A stretch of 32,734 bases of DNA from Gammaproteobacteria bacterium (GTDB lineage Bacteria; Pseudomonadota; Gammaproteobacteria; Comchoanobacterales; Comchoanobacteraceae), in NCBI GenBank assembly GCA_016874185.1, contig VGUW01000004.1, forward strand, positions 1 through 32,734, given 5' to 3'. Positions 26,054 through 32,734 of the stretch are shown one piece after another. Numbering within the stretch: the first letter of the stretch is position 1; each line of letters starts with the position of its first letter. Position numbers and translations under genes: made by a program. A model generated the notes under the pieces. That model was not told the origin of the DNA. It did not search any database and was given only the letters and a program-made list of their open reading frames with translations.

Positions 26054-26603
26054 TTTTGGTGGTGATACCAAAAATAAAAATGTCTACAAATTGACCATTG
26101 AACATTCGGTATTTGTGTAATGTTCCCTCATGGATAAATCCAATCTTTTTAAGAATTTTGTGTGAACGCTGGTTATCAACTAAGGTGTAAGCATCGATGC
26201 GGTTGACCTGCATGATTTCAAATGCGTAATCAATAATACATTTGAGCGATGAGGTCATAATGCCTTGGCCCCAGTAATCAGGATGTAGTTCAAATGCAAG
26301 TTCTAAACGATTATGAAATGCAAGCCATGATTCAAAACCAGCCGTTCCAATTAGCCCTTCTGTTTTATGCTCAATGCCCCAGTAAACCGATTGCTGATTT
26401 GTGAATAGGCCTTTTAGAAAATTAATTTCTCGAAGAGAGTGCCCAATTGATGATGGAATAACATCATTGGGGATATAGGGGGATACCTTTTCATGGGATA
26501 GAATGTTTTTAAAAGCCAAAGCGTCAGTATGCTTCAATTCGCGCAGCGTAATTTCAGAGTTGACTTGAATGATCGGAAATTGCTTAAAAATATCTTTATT
26601 CAT
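26046..26603 (-). CDS. GNAT-family N-acetyltransferase, RimJ/RimL type
   Basis: Acetyl-CoA dependent acetyltransferase. 185 residues. The N-terminal ITLRELKHTDALAF, LELAFELHPDYWGQGIMTSSL (acetyl-CoA loop equivalent of RxxGxG/A), and NQRSHKILKKIGFIHEGTLHKYRM near residues 143-166 are typical of the RimJ/RimL/YjcK group. Substrate cannot be told; ribosomal protein or small-molecule acetylation are options. Co-transcribed with hemW (overlapping ends) and divergent from tsaD with 36 bp between the starts. Confidence 0.85.
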   Translation of the reverse strand: MNKDIFKQFPIIQVNSEITLRELKHTDALAFKNILSHEKVSPYIPNDVIPSSIGHSLREINFLKGLFTNQQSVYWGIEHKTEGLIGTAGFESWLAFHNRLELAFELHPDYWGQGIMTSSLKCIIDYAFEIMQVNRIDAYTLVDNQRSHKILKKIGFIHEGTLHKYRMFNGQFVDIFIFGITTKNA

Positions 26604-26639
26604 GTTAATATTATATGTGATTATGTGGGTTTTTGCTAG

Positions 26640-27683
26640 ATGATAACACTTGGTATTGAAACATCGTGTGATGAATTGGGCATGGCATTGATTGATTGGC
26701 GGTCAAATCGTGCATGGCATGTACTGCGTTCTCAAATTGATTTACATCAGGTTTATGGAGGGGTTGTGCCTGAAATTGCTGCTCGAGATCATGTTGAGCA
26801 TATGCCAAAACTCTTTGAAAAATTGATCAGAGGATCAGGAATTAAGCGCGATGAAATTTCCCATGTGGCTTATACAGCTGGACCTGGACTTATTGGTGCA
26901 TTGTTAACAGGAAGTGTGTTTGCAGCCACATTGGCCAGGAGCTTAAACATCCCAGCGATTGCTGTAAATCATATGGAGGGCCATTTGATGATGGGATTGA
27001 TGGGCCAGTCTGTGAAATTTCCAATTTTTGTTTTACTGGTTTCAGGAGGACATAGCCAGCTTATGTTGATGAGTGACTTTGGTAAATACCAGTTATTGGG
27101 ACGCAGTATTGATGATGCAGCGGGTGAGGCTTTTGATAAGGTTGCTAAAAAAATGGGCCTTGGCTACCCTGGCGGGCGAGAGATTCAAGCATTGGCCATG
27201 TCTGATCATTTCAATGAGATCTTGCATTTGCCGTTACCGCTTCGAGGCCAAAAAGGATTTAATTTTAGTTTTAGTGGTCTAAAAACTGCAACGGTTCAAT
27301 TGTTGGAGTCTTTAGAGCAGACCCCTGAAAATAAGGCAAGAGTTGCAAGGGCATTTCAGGGGCGTGTGGTTGATAGTTTTGTCAACGTTGTTCAAAGAGC
27401 TGTTGAAAATTATCAGGTTTATGACTTGGTGATTTCAGGAGGTGTTAGCGCGAATACAGAATTAAGGCGAAGACTGGTTGATGAGGTGGGTGTAAACCTT
27501 TTGGCTCCACGTTTGGATTTATGCACAGACAATGGTCTGATGATTGCTTATTGCGGGGGTCTTAGAGCGATGGCAGGGGATAGTCAAATGCATCATTATG
27601 CTGTTTCTCGCTGGGATATGTGTGACCTAGGTCAATTTTCCTGTTATCGAATTGATCAATTGTTGGATATTACTTCGGTGTGA
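26640..27683 (+). CDS. tsaD: tRNA N6-threonylcarbamoyltransferase TsaD
   Basis: Transfers the threonylcarbamoyl group to A37 of ANN-reading tRNAs, with TsaB and TsaE (latter at 6143). 347 residues. GIETSCDE at the N-terminus, metal-binding His111 and His115 in NHMEGH, LVSGGHSQL, DDAAGEAFDKVAKKMGLGYPGG and TDNGLMIA (metal Asp) are all present. The C-terminus is a little longer than in E. coli and overlaps the convergent plsY by 57 nt. Confidence 0.97.
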   Translation: MITLGIETSCDELGMALIDWRSNRAWHVLRSQIDLHQVYGGVVPEIAARDHVEHMPKLFEKLIRGSGIKRDEISHVAYTAGPGLIGALLTGSVFAATLARSLNIPAIAVNHMEGHLMMGLMGQSVKFPIFVLLVSGGHSQLMLMSDFGKYQLLGRSIDDAAGEAFDKVAKKMGLGYPGGREIQALAMSDHFNEILHLPLPLRGQKGFNFSFSGLKTATVQLLESLEQTPENKARVARAFQGRVVDSFVNVVQRAVENYQVYDLVISGGVSANTELRRRLVDEVGVNLLAPRLDLCTDNGLMIAYCGGLRAMAGDSQMHHYAVSRWDMCDLGQFSCYRIDQLLDITSV

Positions 27684-28190
27684 TATCAGAATGATCAAGC
27701 ATAATAAATACCATGCAATCATTTGCTCAGAATTCAACGAATCAGGATAGAAATAAGCACTGGCAGTGACGCAAAGAATACTGCCCATGCCCAGATTTTT
27801 TATTAATTGATAGAATAATAATAGGGTGAAAAAGTAAATCAATGCCATCTGAGGGCTGAGAATGAAAAGAAGGCTTATCCAACATGCAACGCCCTTTCCT
27901 CCATGGCCATCGATTGGATAAATATGGCCTATGGTAGTCAGCATTCCGCACCATATGGCTGTTGACTCATCAACCAGGTATACACCAGCGCTATAAATGA
28001 GACAGACTTTTGCAGCATCCAGTAAGAACGTGAGAAAACCTGCAATTTTATTTTGTCGGCCTACATTGGTTGCTCCTGGGTTTTTTGAACCGTAAGAGTG
28101 TGGGGGCTTTAAATTGAAAAGTTGGGCCGTTAAATATGCAAATCGGAGATTTCCAAGAAGATATGCGCTTATGAAGAGGGTGATAGCCAT
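27627..28190 (-). CDS. plsY: Glycerol-3-phosphate acyltransferase PlsY
   Basis: Inner-membrane enzyme that transfers acyl from acyl-phosphate (made by PlsX, 11060) to glycerol-3-phosphate. 187 residues with about five membrane helices. The three PlsY motifs are seen: YLLGNLRFAYL, GSKNPGATNVGR, GHIYPIDGHGGKGVA, and near the end SHRSNIQQLI. plsY next to tsaD is common in gammaproteobacteria, here convergent and overlapping. Its start overlaps the envC end by 22 nt. Confidence 0.95.
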   Translation of the reverse strand: MAITLFISAYLLGNLRFAYLTAQLFNLKPPHSYGSKNPGATNVGRQNKIAGFLTFLLDAAKVCLIYSAGVYLVDESTAIWCGMLTTIGHIYPIDGHGGKGVACWISLLFILSPQMALIYFFTLLLFYQLIKNLGMGSILCVTASAYFYPDSLNSEQMIAWYLLCLIILISHRSNIQQLINSITGKLT

Positions 28191-29146
28191 TGTTCGGGGT
28201 CCTGAGCGGTTAGTTGATATTTGAGAGAAAAGAATATTTTCTTATTACTTTTTTGAGCATCATTGATGTCTCCAATCATTTCCCCAGCTTCAACAAATTG
28301 ATTTAGTGCAATGGTTGTGTGATCCAAATGGCCATAAAGTGTATGGTAGTTTTGTCCATGATCAATAATAATCAGATATCCATAGGCAGGTAGCCAGTCA
28401 TTGTAGATGATTTTCCCAGGATGCACGGCAAGAACCTTGTGATCAGTGGGCTCAATAAGGATGGCCTCTGCTTTGAGCTGACTTTCATATAAAGGGCTGT
28501 CAAAATGCTGAGTGATTTTCCCTGGGATAGGCCAGGGTAGTTTACCCTTTAAATTAAGGATGGAGGAGAAAATCCCTCGATTAATATTTTGTGTCATGTT
28601 GGCTTTCTTGAGGGTGGAATCCAGTAGCGACTGAAGCTCTGCGATCTTAGATTCCAATTTTGTTTTCTTCTTTAGTAGCTGTGAATTTAGCTGGGTGTGT
28701 TCTTGCATGTACTGATTGAAAGTCCTGTGGTCATCGGCCTGTTTATTTATGATGGTTTCTTGCTGTTTCTTTAGTTGTGTTAATGCCAGCTGCTGAGAGA
28801 TTACCTTGCGTGAATAGTAAGTTAGGTAGATTTGATCTGTACTTTTGTCTGCAAAAGAAAGTCGGTAAAGTTTGTTCAGAGCATTTTGACTGCTGGCTTT
28901 TAAATTGATTAAATGTTGCTCACTTTCTTTAAGGTCGTTTTGACTTTTTTTCATGTTTATGGACAGCGATTGCATCTTTTCTTTGAGCTGAGTGATGGTA
29001 TTTGCCTCCTCTTGGATGGAAACATCAAGCTCTGTGATGGCTTGATAGGTCTTGCTGATTTTTAGTTGAGTGGTGCTTAGGGCTTCTGTGGCAAATAGGG
29101 CTGAGGCAAATAGTTGAAATAAGCAGGTGAAAATGGCTATTTGCAT
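28169..29146 (-). CDS. envC: EnvC-like murein hydrolase activator (degenerate LytM/M23 domain)
   Basis: Periplasmic activator of septal amidases during cell separation. 325 residues: signal peptide about 1-20, long coiled coil about 25-190 with many Gln, Lys and Leu, then an M23/LytM domain from LPWPIPGKITQHFD to the end. The usual HxGxD metal ligands are absent (LKAEAILIEP at that place), as in E. coli EnvC, so it should not be catalytic itself. YLIIIDHGQNYHTLYGHL retains the other motif. It follows gpmI with 10-nt overlap, the same order as in E. coli. Confidence 0.9.
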   Translation of the reverse strand: MQIAIFTCLFQLFASALFATEALSTTQLKISKTYQAITELDVSIQEEANTITQLKEKMQSLSINMKKSQNDLKESEQHLINLKASSQNALNKLYRLSFADKSTDQIYLTYYSRKVISQQLALTQLKKQQETIINKQADDHRTFNQYMQEHTQLNSQLLKKKTKLESKIAELQSLLDSTLKKANMTQNINRGIFSSILNLKGKLPWPIPGKITQHFDSPLYESQLKAEAILIEPTDHKVLAVHPGKIIYNDWLPAYGYLIIIDHGQNYHTLYGHLDHTTIALNQFVEAGEMIGDINDAQKSNKKIFFSLKYQLTAQDPEQWLSPSS

Positions 29147-30579
29147 AGAAGTATGGAGTGGCTTTGCATTTGTTTTGGTTTTTCAAGGCCCATAATATCA
29201 AGAATAGTGGGAGCAATGCAACTTAAATTATGATGCTCATCTTTTAGTAAAGCTTTAAATCTTGTATTGCAAATGATAAGAGGGACCATTGCCAGTGAAT
29301 GGCTGGTAGATACTTCGCCATTTTCAAGACGCATTTCATCAGCATTACCATGATCGGCGGTGATAACCAAGGCAGTCCCTGTTAGCAGGCATTGCTTAAA
29401 TATTTGCCCAAGGCAGGTGTCTAAGTATTCGACTGCTTTAATCGTGGCCTCAGCGTTGCCTGTGTGTCCAACCATGTCGGCATTTGCAAAATTACAAACG
29501 GTAAGCCCATATTTTGGCATATTTTGAATAACAGCCTCGGTGATTTCTTTGGCCCTCATTTTGGGGCTTTGATCAAAAGAGGCGACTTTTTCAGATGGGA
29601 TAAGTAATCTTTCTTCTTGTGGGTATGGCTTGTCATTGAGCATGTTAAAGAAATAAGTCACATGCGCAAACTTTTCCGTTTCAGCAATCCGGATTTGTTG
29701 GATATGGTTGTCGCTGACTACCTGTCCCAAGCCGTGGGTTGGTAATGTCTTTGGGAATAGGTTTTTAATATTTGAAAAGCCAGGGTAAGATGTGAGGCCA
29801 AGTAAGGTATGGGGCTTTAATTCTTCTATTTTTTTTAAGATCTGGAGGGCTCTATCGGCTCGAAAATTGCAGCAGATAACATTATCGGAGTCTAAAATGG
29901 GGGTGTGAGCAAAACTGATGGGTTGAATAAATTCATCGGAGCGATCATTGTGGGGATAGTCCTTAAGCCAGCTAAGAAAAGAGGTGCTGCCTTTTGCAGA
30001 CTGTATTTGCTGCATGTATGCATTGGTTCTGTCCCAATTTTTATCCCTGTCCATGCCAAAATATCGACCACCAATTGTGCTAATTACGATTCGATCAGGA
30101 TGGTTGTTGCACAAAGAAAGAATGGGTTGGAAATCTTCCTTGAAGGCATGGATAGGTCGGTCACGGCCATCGGTGATGATATGTAGAAAAATTTTGTTGG
30201 CAGTATCATGAATCAGCCGCTTTAAAAGTAAAAAAATGTGCTGATTGTGGGAGTGTACGCCGCCATTTGAAAATAAGCCAATCAGATGGGTATTTTGAGG
30301 CGGTAATGACAGTGAGTTTTGCTCCAACTGTTCGTTAATCCGGCGAAGATCGGAAGGGAAAACCCGTCCTGCTCCAATGGTCATATGACCTATTTCTGAA
30401 TTGCCAAACTGCCCTGCTGGAAGATCCAGGTGCTCAGCGCCAGCGTGCAACGTGGTGAACAATTCGGTTCGCACCAGATCATTATAAAAGGGTGTGTGTG
30501 CGGATGTAATGGCGTTATGCATGCTTGGTTTTGCATGACCCCACCCATCTAAAATCACTAAACATGTTTTTTGTTCCAT
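29137..30579 (-). CDS. gpmI: 2,3-bisphosphoglycerate-independent phosphoglycerate mutase
   Basis: Mn-dependent glycolytic enzyme interconverting 3- and 2-phosphoglycerate. 480 residues from the ATG at 30579, somewhat below the 510 usual; an in-frame GTG lies at 30603. VILDGWG, phosphorylated Ser in FGNSEIGHMTIGAGRV, ITDGRDRP, YFGMDRDKNWDRT, FRADRA, NFANADMVGHTGN and ITADHGNADEM are all intact. No ribosome binding site is visible before the ATG. First gene of the gpmI-envC-plsY minus-strand operon. Confidence 0.96.
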   Translation of the reverse strand: MEQKTCLVILDGWGHAKPSMHNAITSAHTPFYNDLVRTELFTTLHAGAEHLDLPAGQFGNSEIGHMTIGAGRVFPSDLRRINEQLEQNSLSLPPQNTHLIGLFSNGGVHSHNQHIFLLLKRLIHDTANKIFLHIITDGRDRPIHAFKEDFQPILSLCNNHPDRIVISTIGGRYFGMDRDKNWDRTNAYMQQIQSAKGSTSFLSWLKDYPHNDRSDEFIQPISFAHTPILDSDNVICCNFRADRALQILKKIEELKPHTLLGLTSYPGFSNIKNLFPKTLPTHGLGQVVSDNHIQQIRIAETEKFAHVTYFFNMLNDKPYPQEERLLIPSEKVASFDQSPKMRAKEITEAVIQNMPKYGLTVCNFANADMVGHTGNAEATIKAVEYLDTCLGQIFKQCLLTGTALVITADHGNADEMRLENGEVSTSHSLAMVPLIICNTRFKALLKDEHHNLSCIAPTILDIMGLEKPKQMQSHSILLCK

Positions 30580-30687
30580 AGTTATAATATGCGGTGAGCA
30601 CAAAAAAAAAACAATATTTAGGTTTTAATTTCTTGCTATGTTAGTATGATGTTTGTAATCTTAGAGAGCGAGAACAAGGTGCATAAT

Positions 30688-31080
30688 ATGGAAACATTTT
30701 TGTCGTTTATTAGTGAGCATGTTTTCTTGGCAGCTCTTTTTGTGGTCACTCTTATCATGCTTGTGGTTGAGGAATTAAGACCTAAAGGCTCACTTGAAGC
30801 TGCTGATGCGGCGATTATGTTTCAAAAGGGTGCATTGGTGATTGATTTACAGGCCAAGTCTGAGCGGAAAAGACAGCTTAGAAATAGTCAATGGGTTACA
30901 AATGTTCAGCAATTCTCATGGGATAAGAATAAGAGATTTGTGATGTACTGCCAAAACGGCACTGTTTCTAAGAATGTGGCTAAAGACCTAAGATCCAAAG
31001 GTTTTGATGCTTATTTTATAAACGGTGGTATTGACTCATGGCAGAAAGATGGTTTTGAGGTCATCAGCATAGAGGGTTAA
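30688..31080 (+). CDS. Rhodanese-like protein, membrane anchored (YibN-like)
   Basis: Single rhodanese domain behind a membrane helix. 130 residues from the ATG at 30688 (AAGGTG seven bases before it); the frame is open back to 30646. A helix at about 8-27 is followed by ALVIDLQAKSERKR, FVMYCQNGTVSKNVA with the active-site Cys, and FINGGIDSWQKDG. Position before grxC and secB and divergent from gpmI matches E. coli yibN. Function is probably sulfur or redox handling at the membrane. Confidence 0.9.
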   Translation: METFLSFISEHVFLAALFVVTLIMLVVEELRPKGSLEAADAAIMFQKGALVIDLQAKSERKRQLRNSQWVTNVQQFSWDKNKRFVMYCQNGTVSKNVAKDLRSKGFDAYFINGGIDSWQKDGFEVISIEG

Positions 31081-31082
31081 TT

Positions 31083-31355
31083 GTGATAGAAATGTACACT
31101 TCAAATCATTGTATTTACTGTCAACGGGCCAAATCATTGTTTGATCAGCTTGGGGTTAAGGTAGTGGAAATCAATGTTGAAAATGACCCTGAATTAAAAG
31201 AAAAAATGATTCTCAGGGCCCATGGCTTAAGAACAGTCCCACAAATATTTATTAACAATGTCCATATTGGGGGCTGTGATGAATTGCATAGTCTGCATCG
31301 GCAAGGTAAACTTGAAGCACTTTTAATAGGAGAGAGGAACAATGGTAGAGAGTAA
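31083..31355 (+). CDS. grxC: Glutaredoxin 3
   Basis: Glutathione-dependent dithiol/disulfide oxidoreductase. 90 residues from a GTG at 31083 (an ATG at 31092 is in frame). The active site is CIYC (Cys10, Cys13) instead of the usual CPYC, TVPQIFIN has the cis-proline, and GGCDEL binds glutathione. Two bases separate it from the rhodanese gene; its end overlaps secB by 14 nt. Confidence 0.94.
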   Translation: MIEMYTSNHCIYCQRAKSLFDQLGVKVVEINVENDPELKEKMILRAHGLRTVPQIFINNVHIGGCDELHSLHRQGKLEALLIGERNNGRE

Positions 31356-31776
31356 GCATACATTTAATATTGAAAATATTTATTTAAATCATTCTGAATT
31401 TAAAAGTCCACGTCCGTTTCATCGTACCAGTAAAGACTGGCGCCCAAATGCAAATTTAAAGTTGGAAATCAATAGTGTTAAGCATGATGATCAGTTTGAT
31501 GTGGCGGTTAAAATCATTGTCGATGTTACCATGGATAAGGAAGAGGTATTTAGTGTTACTGTTGATCAAGGTGGAACATTCCTGATCAAAGGTTATACAG
31601 CTGATGAAGAGGAGCATTTGACTGAGAGTTTTTGTGCATCAATTCTGTATCCTTATGCACGTCAAAAAATCTCAGATATGATCACATCAGCCGGCTTCCC
31701 TCCACTTCACCTAAGTCCGATTGATTTTGAAACACGGTATCGTCAATTGAAGAAGAAAGATACGCAGAAAGCTTAG
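31342..31776 (+). CDS. secB: Protein-export chaperone SecB
   Basis: Tetrameric cytoplasmic chaperone that holds preproteins unfolded and passes them to SecA. 144 residues. FNIENIYLNHSEFKSP at the start, GGTFLIKGYTADEEEHL and the hallmark CASILYPYARQKISDM followed by SAGFPPLHLSPIDFETRY are intact. AGGAGAGAGG precedes the ATG. The usual neighbour gpsA is replaced by an ABC exporter. Confidence 0.97.
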   Translation: MVESKHTFNIENIYLNHSEFKSPRPFHRTSKDWRPNANLKLEINSVKHDDQFDVAVKIIVDVTMDKEEVFSVTVDQGGTFLIKGYTADEEEHLTESFCASILYPYARQKISDMITSAGFPPLHLSPIDFETRYRQLKKKDTQKA

Positions 31777-31805
31777 TTAGTCAGTTGGATAAGTCGGAGA
31801 TTTAA

Positions 31806-32734
31806 TTGTCAAAATATTTTCGACTGATGGCTTTCTCTAAAAAGTATAGGTTGCTGGTGTTGTTTGCAGCATTGGCAACTTTACTCAGTGCGGTTTTGGA
31901 TGCGTTACTGATTGGATTTATTAAAGACATCATTAATAGAGGGTTTGTTGAAAAGAACCAAAAGTTTTTGGTTTTTTTCCCTATTTATATATTTATTTTC
32001 TTTTTTATTCGCGCTCTAACCGGTTATGCCTCTGAGTATCTTGTGAAACGCTCGGAGTATTCTGTTCTACAGCAGCTTCGCGAGCAATTTAGTCATTTTC
32101 TCATGCAGTTGCCTAAAACATTTTTTGATCACAGGTCCCTTGGTGATATTCAATCTAGTTTCAGCTCAAGGCTGCAGTTAGTTGCTGAGGGGGCAACTCG
32201 CATTCCTCTTTGCTATATGAGAGAAGTGCTGCTGGCAGTTCTGTTGGTTGTGATCATGTTTATTGAAAGTTGGCAGCTGAGCTCTATTGCATTGGTATCG
32301 ATGCCAATTGTTTATGGACTTTATCGGTATACGGCCAATTTGCATAGAATTGTCTCGGCGCATGTACAAAAAGATGAAGGGGCGATGATGCAGTTATCCG
32401 GACAGGTATTTGCAAATACTGAAATGATTCAGTCCTATGGTGTGGTTGATTTTTTCCAAAAAAAGTTTTCTCAGTTAATTCTGTCTCATCAGCGCTCATC
32501 TTTAGATAGTGCCCATTATGCCGCATTATTGTCCTCTAGTTTGTATATTGTGACGTCGATCCCGCTGGCTTTTATGATGTGGTGGCTATATCGTTTTGGT
32601 GTCATGCCGTCTGTAGGCAGTGTTGCAGCTATATTGATTGCTTTAATGAGAATTATTCATCCATTAAGACTGATCAGTGAGCTTACTCATCTTTTCCAAA
32701 AGTCGTTGGTTGCGCATGATTTTGTTCAAAGTAT
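31806..32734 (+). CDS. MsbA-like lipid/multidrug ABC exporter, transmembrane domain (partial, cut by window edge)
   Basis: N-terminal 309 codons of an ABC exporter half-transporter, probably the lipid A flippase MsbA. Start is a TTG at 31806 with GGAG six bases upstream; an ATG at codon 8 is an alternative. Visible: six predicted helices starting LLVLFAALATLLSAVLDALL, the conserved segment LREQFSHFLMQLPKTFFDHRSLGDI, and coupling-helix region. The nucleotide-binding domain lies beyond the window. MsbA is the best guess; other ABCB-type exporters remain possible. Confidence 0.85.
   Translation, partial: MSKYFRLMAFSKKYRLLVLFAALATLLSAVLDALLIGFIKDIINRGFVEKNQKFLVFFPIYIFIFFFIRALTGYASEYLVKRSEYSVLQQLREQFSHFLMQLPKTFFDHRSLGDIQSSFSSRLQLVAEGATRIPLCYMREVLLAVLLVVIMFIESWQLSSIALVSMPIVYGLYRYTANLHRIVSAHVQKDEGAMMQLSGQVFANTEMIQSYGVVDFFQKKFSQLILSHQRSSLDSAHYAALLSSSLYIVTSIPLAFMMWWLYRFGVMPSVGSVAAILIALMRIIHPLRLISELTHLFQKSLVAHDFVQS

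Noticed and set aside
28169-29146. Active M23 endopeptidase
   Set aside because: The HxGxD metal ligands are missing, so the protein is better called an EnvC-type activator.
30602-30611. A10 run as a terminator (T run on minus strand)
   Set aside because: No hairpin stands before it and it lies upstream of gpmI, not after a gene.

Overview
The window reads as a stretch of core chromosome from a moderately AT-rich gammaproteobacterium. Gene order matches several classic gammaproteobacterial blocks: rsfS-rlmH-mrdA-rodA-mltB, rne/rluC, rpmF-plsX-fab-mltG-tmk-holB, groES-groEL, trmB/mutY-yggX-tRNA-Phe, gpmI-envC and yibN-like rhodanese-grxC-secB. The GroEL core, the LexA-like regulator with its short XRE domain, and the compact gene packing recall Legionellales/Coxiellaceae, but that placement is an inference from recalled family sequences, not a computed result. 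There is no transposase, integrase, CRISPR array or rRNA in the window.

Layout. 1-4414 (minus): envelope operon rsfS, rlmH, mrdA (PBP2), rodA and a 3'-cut mltB, the elongation machinery for peptidoglycan. 4484-6610 (plus): orn, nnrD (with a decayed epimerase half) and tsaE. 6600-8489 (minus): rne, whose terminator lies inside tsaE; rne diverges from rluC. 8678-10209 (plus): rluC and a HAD phosphatase. 10231-10821 (minus): maf/yceF. 10882-17417 (plus): rpmF, plsX, fabH, fabG, acpP, fabF, mltG, tmk, holB, driven by a near-consensus promoter before rpmF and a second before acpP; yceD, fabD and pabC, usual members of this cluster, are absent. 17359-18486 (minus): dapE. 18572-20526 (plus): groES-groEL behind a heat-shock (sigma-32) type promoter, followed by a terminator. 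20674-22160: the only accessory-looking part, with a small membrane protein, an AT-rich gene for a repeat-like protein with two membrane helices, and a 103-bp tandem duplication that carries the 3' 43 nt of tRNA-Phe. 22087-26603: tRNA-Phe, yggX, mutY, trmB, an S24-like regulator, hemW and a GNAT acetyltransferase. 26640-30579: tsaD (plus) against plsY, envC and gpmI (minus). 30688-32734 (plus): rhodanese, grxC, secB and a 3'-cut MsbA-like ABC exporter.

Functional themes. Fatty-acid and phospholipid synthesis (plsX, fabHGF, acpP, plsY), cell-wall growth and division (mrdA, rodA, mltB, mltG, envC), translation and RNA metabolism (rsfS, rlmH, orn, rne, rluC, rpmF, tsaD/tsaE, trmB), and protein folding/export (groESL, secB).

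Most worth a second look: the tRNA-Phe partial duplication and the AT-rich gene beside it (probable remnant of an integration site), the strongly divergent N-terminal equatorial region of GroEL, the half-decayed NnrE/NnrD, the missing fabD, and a repeated habit of convergent genes overlapping tail to tail by 56-59 bp. I see no clear novel multi-gene system; the 20.6-22.2 kb segment is the best candidate for uncharacterised biology.
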